A DNA stretch of 64,000 nt. Origin: Streptomyces sp. SUK 48. Lineage in GTDB: Bacteria > Actinomycetota > Actinomycetes > Streptomycetales > Streptomycetaceae. The stretch spans positions 4,502,001 to 4,566,000 of the forward strand of contig NZ_CP045740.1 in the NCBI RefSeq assembly GCF_009650765.1, given 5' to 3'. The notes under the pieces were generated by a model. It worked only from the letters and a program-made list of their open reading frames with translations, did not search any database and had not been told where the DNA came from. Below are positions 55,546 through 63,642 of the stretch, in pieces. Position numbers and translations under genes: made by a program. How positions within the stretch are numbered: the stretch's first letter is position 1; each line of letters starts with the position of its first letter.

Positions 55546-56617
55546 AGGTGGGGTCTTCCGTAACAGTGAAGTGGCGGCGGGTACGCAGCGCGACGTGGAC
55601 GAGGGCGATCAGCGCCGGTACCTCGATCAGGGGGCCGACGACGCCCGCGAGGGCCTGCCCGGAGGAGGCGCCGAAGGTGGCGATCGCGACGGCGATGGCC
55701 AGTTCGAAGTTGTTGCCCGCGGCGGTGAAGGCCAGCGTCGTGGCGCGGGGGTAGTCCAGGCCGATGGCCCCCGCCAAAGTCATCGAGCCGGCCCACATGA
55801 CGGCGAAGTAGACCAGCAGCGGCAACGCGATGCGGGCGACGTCCAGGGGGCTCGACGTGATGGCGTCGCCTTGCAGGGCGAAGAGGAGGACGATCGTGAA
55901 GAGCAGCCCGTAGAGGGCGAACGGGCCGATGCGGGGGAGGAGTCGGGACTCGTACCAGGTACGGCCCCTGGTCCGCTCGCCGATCCGGCGGGTGAGGTAG
56001 CCGGCGGCCAGGGGGATGCCGAGGAAGATGAGGACGCTGCGGGCGATCTGCCAGGTCGACACGTCGAGGTCCGTCCGGGGCAGGCCCAGCCAGCCGGGGA
56101 GCACGGACAGGTAGAACCAGCCGAGCGCCGCGAACGCGACGACCTGGAAGACGGAGTTCAGGGCGACCAGGACGGCGGCGGCCTCGCGGTGGCCGCAGGC
56201 CAGGTCGTTCCAGATGATCACCATCGCGATGCAGCGCGCCAGGCCCACGATGATCAGGCCGGTGCGGTAGGCGGGCAGGTCCGGCAGGAACAGCCACGCC
56301 AGCGCGAACATCAGTGCCGGGCCGACGACCCAGTTGAGCAGCAGGGACGGCACCAGCAGACGGCGGTCGCGGGTGACGGTGCCGAGACGGTCGTAACGGA
56401 CCTTGGCCAGGACCGGGTACATCATCACGAGCAGGCCCAGGGCGATCGGCAGGGACACCCCGGTCACGGTCACCTCGGCCAGCGCGCCGCCCAGGCCCGG
56501 GACCAGCCGGCCGAGGCCCAGTCCGGCGGCCATCGCGGCGAGGATCCACAGCGCCAGGTAGCGGTCGACGAAGGAGAGCCGTCCGGCCACGTTCCCCTCG
56601 GTCACGGGGGCGGTCAC
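55538..56617 (-). CDS. acr3: Arsenite efflux transporter, ACR3 type
   Basis: Expels arsenite through the membrane. The 359-residue protein has about 10 membrane helices and ACR3 signatures LARCIAMVIIWNDLACGHRE, with the essential Cys in the ARC position, and AAGNNFELAIAVAIATFG. GTG 56617 overlaps the arsR stop as GTGA. Confidence 0.93.
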   Translation of the reverse strand: MTAPVTEGNVAGRLSFVDRYLALWILAAMAAGLGLGRLVPGLGGALAEVTVTGVSLPIALGLLVMMYPVLAKVRYDRLGTVTRDRRLLVPSLLLNWVVGPALMFALAWLFLPDLPAYRTGLIIVGLARCIAMVIIWNDLACGHREAAAVLVALNSVFQVVAFAALGWFYLSVLPGWLGLPRTDLDVSTWQIARSVLIFLGIPLAAGYLTRRIGERTRGRTWYESRLLPRIGPFALYGLLFTIVLLFALQGDAITSSPLDVARIALPLLVYFAVMWAGSMTLAGAIGLDYPRATTLAFTAAGNNFELAIAVAIATFGASSGQALAGVVGPLIEVPALIALVHVALRTRRHFTVTEDPTYA

Positions 56618-57018
56618 GAGGCGGTGCCGTCGAGGGCGGGCGTACCGGCGGGGCGCGTCAGGATGGCCGCCAAGCGGTCGGTCATCTCCGGGACCAGCCA
56701 GTAGTAGACCCAGGTGCCGCGCCGCTCGCAGTCGATCAGACCGGCCTGGCGCAGCAGCTTCAGATGGTGCGAGACCGTCGGCTGGGACAGGTCGAAGGCC
56801 GGGGTCAGGTCGCAGACGCAGACCTCGCCGCCCGCCCGGGAGGCGATCATCGACAGCAGGCGCAGCCGGACGGGATCACCGAGCGCCTTGAACACCTTCG
56901 CCAGCTCCGCGGCCTGGTCCTCGTCCAGGGGAGCGGTGAGCAGTCCGGGGCAGCAGGCGTCGTCGGTCGCGTCGGTCGCGTCGGGCTGGTCGAGCAGCAC
57001 CAGGTCTTGATTCGACAT
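56614..57018 (-). CDS. arsR: ArsR-family arsenic repressor
   Basis: Metalloregulatory winged-helix repressor, 134 residues. The arsenic-binding motif CVCDLTPAF near residue 72 precedes the recognition helix SQPTVSHHLKLLRQAGL. An N-terminal extension holds an extra CC pair (DDACCPGL) that could add ligands. It heads the operon and sits beside two inverted repeats at 57038-57077. Confidence 0.93.
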   Translation of the reverse strand: MSNQDLVLLDQPDATDATDDACCPGLLTAPLDEDQAAELAKVFKALGDPVRLRLLSMIASRAGGEVCVCDLTPAFDLSQPTVSHHLKLLRQAGLIDCERRGTWVYYWLVPEMTDRLAAILTRPAGTPALDGTAS

Positions 57019-57037
57019 ACGTCTATGTTGACAGGCT

Positions 57038-57077
57038 TCGATGCAGCGCGCAATCTTGCATCGACAGTTATCGATGC
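57038..57077. promoter_or_regulatory. ArsR operator between divergent ars genes
   Basis: Three TCGATGCA-type half-sites: TCGATGCA (57038-57045), TGCATCGA (57057-57064) and TCGATGC (57071-57077). They form one repeat with an 11-base spacer and one, GCATCGA-CAGTTA-TCGATGC, with 6. Their position between arsR and the ArsI/CadI gene suggests that ArsR controls both directions. Confidence 0.8.
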
Positions 57078-57127
57078 AGGCGTCGTGAGTGTCGTAGGCG
57101 TCGAACACAACGGATGGGAGTTCCGCC

Positions 57128-57685
57128 ATGTCCCGCGCTCAACTCGCCCTGCGCGTCCCCGACCTGGAGGCGTCGGTCACCTTCTACTCGAAGCTGTTCG
57201 GCACCGAACCGGCCAAGCGGCGCGAGGGTTACGCCAACTTCGCCATCGCCGAGCCCCCGCTCAAGCTCGTCCTGATCCAGGGCGCCCCCGGCGAGGAGAC
57301 CCGGCTCGACCACCTCGGCGTCGAGGTCGAGTCCACCGGGCAGGTCGCCGCCGCCACCGACCGGCTCAAGGAGGCCGGTCTCGCCACGTTCGAGGAGAAC
57401 AACACCTCCTGCTGCTACGCCCTCCAGGACAAGGTGTGGGTGCGCGGCCCCGGCAAGGAGCCGTGGGAGGTCTACGTGGTCAAGGCCGACGCCGACACCC
57501 TCGGCAGGAGTGCCGAACCGGATGCGACCGGGGCCGCCGGTGAGGCGGTTGCGGCGGATCGGCGGCTGCCGACGTCAGGGGGGCCGACCCCTGCCCCGCA
57601 GGAATTTTCATGGGGCGCCGCCGAGGAAAATATCTATGGTCGCGACATGAGAAATCGGCGCGGCGCACGGAGACTATTCCTGTGA
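57128..57685 (+). CDS. ArsI/CadI-like glyoxalase-fold protein
   Basis: A vicinal-oxygen-chelate protein divergent from arsR. It starts [20 protein letters not shown], has a Lys pair near residue 35, the Cys pair in [19 protein letters not shown] near residues 97-98 and EPWEVYVV, as in ArsI carbon-arsenic lyases and cadmium-induced CadI. The core ends near residue 122. The remaining 60 residues are low-complexity and unlike the family, so the gene may have lost its normal stop. Confidence 0.85.
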   Translation: MSRAQLALRVPDLEASVTFYSKLFGTEPAKRREGYANFAIAEPPLKLVLIQGAPGEETRLDHLGVEVESTGQVAAATDRLKEAGLATFEENNTSCCYALQDKVWVRGPGKEPWEVYVVKADADTLGRSAEPDATGAAGEAVAADRRLPTSGGPTPAPQEFSWGAAEENIYGRDMRNRRGARRLFL

Positions 57686-57852
57686 TCTTAGGCGGTGCCG
57701 AATTATCTCCCCGGCAGGGCCGGCGACTACGTGCTACTGTCGTCATCAGTTGCAGGTGTGGTTGCCAGAAGATTTTTCCGACGGCTGATCATCACGGCGA
57801 CACGGAATACGCACAGGGCGTGTTCCTGGCACCGTTCCCGAAGGAGAAACAA

Positions 57853-58056
57853 ATGGCTAACGGCACTGTGAAGTGGTTCAACGCGGAAAAGGGCTTCGGC
57901 TTCATCGAGCAGGACGGCGGCGGCCCCGACGTCTTCGCCCACTACTCGAACATCGCCACCCAGGGCTTCCGTGAGCTCCTGGAAGGGCAGAAGGTGTCGT
58001 TCGACATCGCGCAGGGCCAGAAGGGCCCGACGGCCGAGAACATCGTTCCCGCCTGA
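57853..58056 (+). CDS. Cold-shock protein (CspA family)
   Basis: A 67-residue single cold-shock domain RNA chaperone with RNP1 KGFGFIEQ and RNP2 DVFAHYS. ATG 57853 has AAGGAG upstream. A 5' region of up to about 165 bases lies before it; long leaders of csp genes often fold as thermosensors. It is followed by a terminator and then by a DEAD-box helicase gene. Confidence 0.95.
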   Translation: MANGTVKWFNAEKGFGFIEQDGGGPDVFAHYSNIATQGFRELLEGQKVSFDIAQGQKGPTAENIVPA

Positions 58057-58086
58057 CGCCGCGCCACTGACGCATACTTCGCAGCT

Positions 58087-58114
58087 GGGGCCCGCACCTT
58101 GGGGTGCGGGCCCC
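58087..58114 (+). terminator. Terminator after the cold-shock gene
   Basis: GGGGCCCGCACC pairs perfectly with GGTGCGGGCCCC around a 4-base TTGG loop, followed by a T-rich stretch. Confidence 0.92.
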
Positions 58115-58233
58115 GGCTCGCTTTGTTTTCAGGGTCGTCCGACCCGGTTTTTTCGGCTCGTTCTCGCGATTCTCTGCGTCGCTCATTCTGCTGCGGAAAT
58201 TCCTTGATACGTGCCCATCGAGGAAGGTTCCGC

Positions 58234-59670
58234 ATGAACCGCACGCGTTCCACCCGCACACATGTTCCGCGCCGCTCCGACGGTCACGGAAAACGGCACC
58301 CCGGGCGAGGCGAATTCGCGCTGCCGAAGACGGACACGCCCGCGCTGCCCGCCGTCGAGTCGTTCGCCGATCTCGCCATGCCGGCACCACTGCTGACCAC
58401 GCTCGCCCACCAGGGCGTGACCGTGCCGTTCCCGATCCAGGCGGCGACCCTGCCGAACTCCCTGGCCGGCCGTGACGTACTCGGCCGCGGCCGTACCGGG
58501 TCGGGCAAGACCCTCGCCTTCGGCCTGGCGGTACTGGCCCGTACAGCCGACCGGCGCGCCGAGCCGCGCCGGCCACTGGCTCTGGTCCTCGTGCCCACCC
58601 GCGAGTTGGCCCAGCAGGTCACCGACGCGCTCGCTCCCTACGCCCGCTCGTTGCGGCTGCGGCTCGCCACCGTCGTCGGCGGCATGCCCATCGGCCGACA
58701 GGCCGGTGCCCTGCGCGGTGGCGCGGAGGTGGTGGTCGCGACACCCGGGCGGCTCCGTGACCTCGTCGACCGGGGCGACTGCCGGCTCGACGACGTCGGC
58801 ATCACGGTTCTCGACGAGGCCGACCAGATGACCGACATGGGCTTCCTGCCCCAGGTCACCGCCCTGCTCGACCTGGTACGCCCGGAAGGCCAGCGCATGC
58901 TGTTCTCGGCCACCTTGGACCGCAACGTCGACCTGCTGGTCCGCCGCTACCTGGCCGATCCGGTGGTCCACTCCGTCGACCCGTCGGCCGGTGCCGTCAG
59001 CACGATGGAGCACCACGTGCTCCACGTGCACGCCGCCGACAAGCACCGCACGACCACCGAGATCGCGGCCAGGGACGGCCGGGTCATCATGTTCCTGGAC
59101 ACCAAGCACGCCGTGGACCGGCTGACCGAGCACCTGCTGGACAGTGGTGTCCGCGCCGCGGCCCTGCATGGTGGCAGGTCTCAGCCGCAGCGCACCCGGA
59201 CCCTGGCCCAGTTCAAGGACGGGCACGTCACCGTCCTGGTGGCCACCAACGTCGCGGCCCGCGGCATCCATATCGACAGTCTCGACCTGGTCGTCAACGT
59301 GGATCCGCCGAGCGACCACAAGGACTATCTGCATCGCGGCGGCCGTACAGCCCGCGCCGGCGATTCCGGCAGCGTCGTCACCCTGGTGACACCCGGTCAG
59401 CGCCGTGGCATCAGCCGGCTGATGGCGTCGGCCGGCATCACCCCGCGCATCACTCCGGTCCGCTCCGGCGAGGCGGAGCTGACCCGCATCACGGGCGCGC
59501 AGGCCCCCTCCGGCGTCCCCGTGGTCATCACCGCGCCGGCCGCGGAACGTTCCCGCCGTACGTCCGCGCCGTCCCGGAGCCGCCGGGGTCGCACCGGCCA
59601 GGGCCGGCCCGTGGGCGCGCGGGCACGCCGCGGGGCCCGGCCGGAGCCCGGCGGCAACCCGGCCGCCTGA
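58234..59670 (+). CDS. DEAD-box RNA helicase
   Basis: A 478-residue ATP-dependent RNA helicase. The Q motif is VTVPFPIQAATLP, motif I GRTGSGKT, Ia VPTRELAQQ, motif II DEAD in VLDEADQM, motif III SAT in LFSATLD, motif V VATNVAARGIHI and motif VI HRGGRTARAG. The C-terminal tail is Arg/Ser/Gly-rich, suited to RNA binding. ATG 58234 has GAGGAAGG upstream. It acts together with the cold-shock protein in remodelling RNA at low temperature (inference). Confidence 0.94.
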   Translation: MNRTRSTRTHVPRRSDGHGKRHPGRGEFALPKTDTPALPAVESFADLAMPAPLLTTLAHQGVTVPFPIQAATLPNSLAGRDVLGRGRTGSGKTLAFGLAVLARTADRRAEPRRPLALVLVPTRELAQQVTDALAPYARSLRLRLATVVGGMPIGRQAGALRGGAEVVVATPGRLRDLVDRGDCRLDDVGITVLDEADQMTDMGFLPQVTALLDLVRPEGQRMLFSATLDRNVDLLVRRYLADPVVHSVDPSAGAVSTMEHHVLHVHAADKHRTTTEIAARDGRVIMFLDTKHAVDRLTEHLLDSGVRAAALHGGRSQPQRTRTLAQFKDGHVTVLVATNVAARGIHIDSLDLVVNVDPPSDHKDYLHRGGRTARAGDSGSVVTLVTPGQRRGISRLMASAGITPRITPVRSGEAELTRITGAQAPSGVPVVITAPAAERSRRTSAPSRSRRGRTGQGRPVGARARRGARPEPGGNPAA

Positions 59671-59778
59671 ACCGGCCCCGGTCCCCGGCAGTCCCGGGAC
59701 CTCGCGGTGCCCCCCTTTTCTGTTCCGGGGGAAGCCGCCGATCGCCGAAGCCACCAGCCCCGACCGAAGGAGAAGCCC

Positions 59779-60126
59779 TTGACGTCAGCGCGGATGCAGC
59801 ACCGAGGACCGGACCCGGCGCCCGTCGTCGTGGCCGACGACACCGAAGGGCGCGGTCCCCGGGTGTGCGACGACATGACCGTCGAGGTGGCCCTGGCCGT
59901 CATGGCGGGTGCCCGGGTCGAGTACCTGACCGTGTGCGACGAGGACGACCAGAGCACGGGCTCGATCACGAAAAACCGGCTGACTGTTCTCCGTGACAGC
60001 GCCGCGTACACGGACCGCGTCCGGCTGCGCGATGTCCTCACCGAAGCGCTGCCCGCGCCCGGCGCACACCCTGAGGGAGCCGGCGAGTACGGCCGGCTCC
60101 CGGACGTACTCGTCTCCTCGTGCTGA
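59779..60126 (+). CDS. CBS-domain-like small protein
   Basis: A 115-residue protein with a CBS-like segment VCDDMTVEVALAVMAGARVEYLTV followed by DEDDQSTGSITKNRLTVLRD, enough for one half of a CBS pair. TTG 59779 is the start because AAGGAG lies six bases upstream and no ATG fits; ATG 59794 is internal. It follows the helicase by 108 bases and belongs to the same cassette found elsewhere in Streptomyces. Confidence 0.75.
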   Translation: MTSARMQHRGPDPAPVVVADDTEGRGPRVCDDMTVEVALAVMAGARVEYLTVCDEDDQSTGSITKNRLTVLRDSAAYTDRVRLRDVLTEALPAPGAHPEGAGEYGRLPDVLVSSC

Positions 60127-60184
60127 TCCGACCTGCCCCGATCGGCCCGTTCCGTCTCCTCCCGCGATTCCCCTGTGAGGCATC

Positions 60185-60529
60185 ATGCGCTGTGTCATCG
60201 CCCGGTATCCGTTCGAGCTGACCAAGGCCGGGGTACTGGCCTCGATGGAGGGCGTCAGGCCCGAGCCCGTCAGTGCCGAGTCCGTGACCATCGGCCGCCA
60301 CCGCTACCCCGTCAAGCAAGTGGGCCAGGTCATCACACGGCAGGACCGGCGTGACTTCACCTCCGTCGAAGTCACGCGGGCCCTGACGCGGCTCGGCTTC
60401 CCCTGTCACGACCGTCCCGAGACCGCGCCCGTGGACACGGGCGTGAGCGGCCCCTCTCCGCTCCGCGCGGCGTCCGCACTCCTCGGAGGCACCGGGTACG
60501 GCTACGGTTCCGGCTCCATGACTGTCTGA
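60185..60529 (+). CDS. SCO5918-family protein
   Basis: A 114-residue protein of the SCO5918 family, starting MRCVIARYPFELTKAGVLASM with SVTIGRHRYPVKQVGQVITRQ. It occurs with cold-shock DEAD-box helicase genes in Streptomyces. The C-terminus is Gly/Ser/Tyr-rich. Function unknown. It ends the csp-DEAD-CBS cassette and is followed by a strong terminator. Confidence 0.8.
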   Translation: MRCVIARYPFELTKAGVLASMEGVRPEPVSAESVTIGRHRYPVKQVGQVITRQDRRDFTSVEVTRALTRLGFPCHDRPETAPVDTGVSGPSPLRAASALLGGTGYGYGSGSMTV

Positions 60530-60557
60530 GGACCGGCGCACGCCGCCCTCGGACCCC

Positions 60558-60597
60558 GGTGGGGGCCCTGTCGACACGCGTCGGCAGGGCCCCCACC
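60558..60597 (+). terminator. Terminator of the cold-shock cassette
   Basis: GGTGGGGGCCCTG pairs perfectly (13 bp) with CAGGGCCCCCACC; inside the loop CGAC and GTCG extend the stem. Confidence 0.92.
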
Positions 60598-60654
60598 GTC
60601 GTGTCGTCGTCCGCTCGGGAAACGCCGGCCGGAAGAGGAGGCGCGGGCGGCGTC

Positions 60655-61029
60655 TCAGTGTTCGGAGTAGCTGAGATCGCCCACGGTCCACGCGCTGACG
60701 TCCTTGATCGCGACCCGGTACATCCCGCCCGTCTCCGGGAGCCCGAGGCTGCCTTGCAGGATTCGGGCGAGATGGAAGTGCAGATGCGTGGGCGACTCGC
60801 CGCGACCGGGCCGGTAGCCCCGCGGGCCGCGGGCGAAGACGTCGGAGAACACGCCGAGACGATCCGAGTCCTTCAGGACCTCCGCCACCCGCTCCCTCCA
60901 CACCGCCTCCGGGGCCAGCCGGCCGGTGAGGACGGCGCCGCCGACGACCACGGTCAGCGACATCTGATTGCTTCGCTCGGACTCCACAGCGGCGGAGATG
61001 GCGACGAGCAGCTCATCAGGGTTCGACAT
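60655..61029 (-). CDS. GvpU-like gas-vesicle accessory protein (probable)
   Basis: A 124-residue protein starting MSNPDELLVAISAAVESERS, with SLTVVVGGAVLTGRL, THLHFHLARILQGS and ending RVAIKDVSAWTVGDLSYSE. The order of a beta region with VxGxVxxG, a variable middle and a final strand with SxWxxG resembles GvpU accessory proteins. No structural gvpA or other gvp gene is nearby, so the role is uncertain. ATG 61029 is used. Confidence 0.55.
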   Translation of the reverse strand: MSNPDELLVAISAAVESERSNQMSLTVVVGGAVLTGRLAPEAVWRERVAEVLKDSDRLGVFSDVFARGPRGYRPGRGESPTHLHFHLARILQGSLGLPETGGMYRVAIKDVSAWTVGDLSYSEH

Positions 61030-61175
61030 GCAGCAGAGCTTATGTGCCCACCCGTGGAGCCTGTTCACCCATTCGCCCGATCGCCCGCCGGAGGTGTGCC
61101 AGGAGGCGGCTGCGGCCCGGAAGCGAGGGCTGATCGCAGAAGTCTTCCTCCACCCGAAGAGTGAAATCTCTAGTT

Positions 61176-61210
61176 GTCACTAGACATTTTTTGCCAGGCG
61201 TGGGTAGCCT
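61176..61210 (+). promoter_or_regulatory. Promoter candidate with overlapping inverted repeats
   Basis: TAGACA (61181-61186) and TAGCCT (61205-61210) are spaced by 18 bases and could form a sigma-70-type promoter reading right. TCTAGTTGTCACTAGA and TGTC-ACTA-GACA overlap its -35, so a repressor may act there. Confidence 0.55.
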
Positions 61211-61611
61211 TCTTCTCGTAGAGAGGGTCGAACGAGACCGGCCAGACATGAACTGGCGGGTGGCTGAAGACGAAGTACGCAGGTCGGTGCGGCTCCGGAG
61301 CCTCGAAGCCAAGGTGTTGCCAGAGCGGCGACGGGGCTGGGAGCTGCGCTGGGTGGCTCGCGCGTCAAGGAGCTGCCGGCAGCAGTACCGGTTCACGCAC
61401 AGTGGTTGGTTCGGAAAGAAAAGGAGGAGCAGACACCATCAGGATCGCCCGGACCGAGAGGCGCTCGGCCCGGGTACCGCAAGACCCCGGAATGGATGGT
61501 GGTCCCCGGTCACGCAGCTGCGATCCCCCGCTCCGCCCTGCAAGGCCGGGCAGCGGAAAAAAAGAAGGTCGGCACAGCAGTAGTGCCGGCGGATGGTGTT
61601 GAATTTCCTTC
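61211..61611 (+). other. Transcribed region without a recognised gene
   Basis: Between a plausible promoter and a perfect terminator at 61612-61643 lie about 400 bases with no frame I recognise. Several short frames are open, for example 61406-61672, but that one runs through the terminator hairpin. The GC content is lower than in neighbouring genes. It could encode a small RNA or a short unrecognised protein. Confidence 0.4.
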
Positions 61612-61643
61612 GGGGCCCTGGTGCCGTATGGCACCAGGGCCCC
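61612..61643 (+). terminator. Terminator upstream of the MerR gene
   Basis: GGGGCCCTGGTGCC and GGCACCAGGGCCCC form a perfect 14-bp stem with a 4-base GTAT loop. It lies 26 bases before the MerR start, so it ends an upstream transcript or attenuates the MerR gene. Confidence 0.9.
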
Positions 61644-61668
61644 TTGACGCGTTGCACAGCGAGGTGAC

Positions 61669-62019
61669 ATGACATCGGACAATCCACTGAATGATCGTCT
61701 GGACGACGACGACTACCCCGCATACACGATGGGCCGGGCAGCCGAGATGCTCGGTACCACCCCGGCCTTCCTCCGAGCCATCGGCGAGGCCCGGCTGATC
61801 ACTCCCCTCCGCTCGGAGGGAGGACACCGCCGTTACTCCCGCTACCAGCTGCGGATCGCCGCTCGCGCTCGCGAACTCGTCGACAAGGGAACCCCGATCG
61901 AGGCCGCGTGCCGCATCGTCATCCTTGAGGATCAGCTTGAGGAAGCACAGCGCATCAACGCCGAGTACCGCCGCTCTGCGGCCAAGGCGGCGGGCGGTTC
62001 CGGTTCCGGCTCCGGCTGA
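61669..62019 (+). CDS. MerR-family helix-turn-helix protein
   Basis: A 116-residue regulator with a MerR DNA-binding domain: YTMGRAAEMLGTTPAFLRAI, RLITPLRSEGGHRRYSRYQL and a short helical tail ending in GSGSGSG. There are no metal-binding Cys residues, so the effector is unknown. ATG 61669 has GAGGTGAC directly upstream. Confidence 0.87.
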   Translation: MTSDNPLNDRLDDDDYPAYTMGRAAEMLGTTPAFLRAIGEARLITPLRSEGGHRRYSRYQLRIAARARELVDKGTPIEAACRIVILEDQLEEAQRINAEYRRSAAKAAGGSGSGSG

Positions 62020-62164
62020 GAATTCGGGCGCGGGCCGACGGCCCGAGAGACTACGGTCCGAAGAACCGCCCGGCGGGCCGAGGGCGGCGGTCGGTCTCGT
62101 GGCGGCGACGGGCCAGGCCGGCCCGGAGACCGCGCGGCCGGTGCACCGGAGTGGCCCCGACCCC

Positions 62165-62500
62165 GAGGTCCGTACGCGAAGGCGCGCTCCCGGTTCGAGA
62201 TCGAGGACGACCGGCGCCGGCGTCGACGCGGAGTCCGTGGGTGGCGGACCAGGGCTATGGCGGCGCGCGGCCCGACCCGCCCCGTGGTGCGTTCGCGGCA
62301 TCGCCCGCGGTGGCGTGGCCACCGAACGCACCCTCCGCTTTCTTGTCCAGTTTCTGAGGACGCCCGACGGCCCGACGCACAGTGACGTCATGAGTGATCG
62401 GTCGGAAGCGGCTGTCGCGCCCGTCGACGCCTTCGAACCCCCTGCTACGTCGCCGTGTTCACCGCGGTCCCGACCGAGGGCGGGGTGGGCGCGGCGAGAG
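62165..62500 (+). pseudogene. Decayed copy of the DUF4265 / ABM gene segment
   Basis: 62165-62330 matches the 5' half of the DUF4265 gene (54095-54260), for example TTCGAGATCGAGGACGACC, but with stops and indels. After a deletion of roughly 470 bases relative to the first copy, 62374-62500 matches 54740-54870, including an identical 26-base stretch across the ATG. The second gene then frameshifts at CCCCCTGCTACG. Nothing here can encode the original proteins. Confidence 0.8.
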
Positions 62501-62604
62501 CGCGGCCACGGGGCTCACACGGTCGCGGCGGCCGGGCGGCGGGGAAGTGGCGGGCCGGATGTGCACCGGGGCACCGTGGACGCCGGCGTTCGCCGGTATA
62601 CAAG

Positions 62605-62639
62605 CGGGGCCGGTGCGAAAGGAGTTCGCACCGGCCCCG
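62605..62639 (-). terminator. Terminator of the Cys-rich peptide gene
   Basis: CGGGGCCGGTGCGAA and TTCGCACCGGCCCCG form a perfect 15-bp stem with a 5-base loop, 26 bases after the stop codon of the leftward gene. Confidence 0.9.
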
Positions 62640-62665
62640 GTGACGGTCGTACGACGGGTTCGCCG

Positions 62666-62821
62666 TCAGCCGCACTGGCAGGGCGCGCCCGACTGGCAGC
62701 CGCAGCCGCAGCCGGAACCACAGCCGCACGCGGCGATCAGTGGCAGCCCCCTGGTCTTGGCGGGCTGCTCGGTCTCGCGCTCCTGCGTGGGGTCGGGGGT
62801 GGTGCTGGGGGAGTCGGTCAT
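62666..62821 (-). CDS. Cys-rich metallothionein-like mini-protein
   Basis: A 51-residue protein, ATG 62821 with GGAGGG four bases upstream. The first 30 residues are acidic and Thr/Pro-rich. The last 20 contain seven Cys, CGCGSGCGCGCQSGAPCQC, at C32, C34, C38, C40, C42, C48 and C50, in the Cys-x-Cys rhythm of metallothioneins. It probably binds soft metals such as zinc, copper or cadmium. It is too short for most gene callers. Confidence 0.75.
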   Translation of the reverse strand: MTDSPSTTPDPTQERETEQPAKTRGLPLIAACGCGSGCGCGCQSGAPCQCG

Positions 62822-62903
62822 GGGTCCCTCCTAGACGCCGGGGCCTAGTTGCCGGGGCAGGCATGCCCTCACCCATGTCATGCCCAACCGAGCGGGCGCA
62901 TCA

Positions 62904-62923
62904 ACGGCGCACGGAGGCGCCGT
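62904..62923 (-). terminator. Possible terminator after phoU
   Basis: ACGGCGC and GCGCCGT form a 7-bp stem with a 6-base loop, 30 bases after the phoU stop. Weak but in the right place. Confidence 0.45.
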
Positions 62924-62952
62924 ACTTGAGACGTCGCCCCGCCCCGCCAGGG

Positions 62953-63642
62953 CTACGCCCCCTCCACCCCCGTCGCCGGCTGGATGTCCGACTGGATCTC
63001 GTCCGCGTGCTCACCGGTCACCAGGTACACCACCCGCTTCGCGACGGCGACCGCGTGGTCGGCGTAGCGCTCGTAGTAGCGGCCGAGCAGGGTGACGTCG
63101 ACGGCCGTCTCGATGCCGTGCTTCCAGCGGTCGTCGATGAGGTGCTGGAAGAGGGTGCGGTGCAGCAGGTCCATCTCGTCGTCGTCCTGCTCCAGCTGGA
63201 GCGCGAGGTCGACGTCCTTGGTCACGATGACCTCGGCGGCCTTCGCCATCAGGCGCTGCGCGAGCTGGCCCATCTCCAGGATGGTCGCGTGCAGGTCCTG
63301 CGGGACGGCACGCTGCGGGAAACGCAGCCGGGTCAGCTTCGCCACGTGCTGGGCGAGGTCGCCGGAGCGCTCCAGGTCGGCCGACATGCGCAGCGACGTG
63401 ACGACGATGCGCAGGTCCGTCGCCACCGGCTGCTGCCGTGCCAGCAGGGCTATCGCCCGGGCCTCCAGGTCGTGCTGGAGCTGGTCGACCTTCTTGTCCG
63501 CCTCGATCACGCTCTCGGCGAGCTTGAGATCGGCGTCCAGCATGGCGGTCGTGGCGCGTCCGATCGCCGAGCCGACCAGCCGGGCCATCTCCACCAGACC
63601 GTCGCCGATCGAGTCCAGTTCCTCGTGGTACGCGTCCCGCAT
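62953..63642 (-). CDS. phoU: PhoU, phosphate signalling protein
   Basis: Regulator of phosphate uptake and of the PhoR kinase. The 229-residue all-helical protein contains two PhoU repeats with metal-binding acidic clusters (MRDAYHEELDSIGDGLVEMA, SADLERSGDLAQHVAKL and RYYERYADHAVAVAKRVVYL). ATG 63642 has GAGGGAA upstream. It is divergent from phoR with a PHO box in between, the standard Streptomyces arrangement. Confidence 0.96.
   Translation of the reverse strand: MRDAYHEELDSIGDGLVEMARLVGSAIGRATTAMLDADLKLAESVIEADKKVDQLQHDLEARAIALLARQQPVATDLRIVVTSLRMSADLERSGDLAQHVAKLTRLRFPQRAVPQDLHATILEMGQLAQRLMAKAAEVIVTKDVDLALQLEQDDDEMDLLHRTLFQHLIDDRWKHGIETAVDVTLLGRYYERYADHAVAVAKRVVYLVTGEHADEIQSDIQPATGVEGA

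Noticed and set aside
61248..61583. A rightward Arg-rich frame of about 110 residues between the GvpU-like and MerR genes
   Set aside because: Arg-heavy composition and no recognised motif or SD; the region may be transcribed, but this frame is not supported.
61406..61672. An 88-residue frame before the MerR gene
   Set aside because: It runs through the perfect terminator at 61612-61643 and shows no protein-like pattern, so it is unlikely to be a gene.
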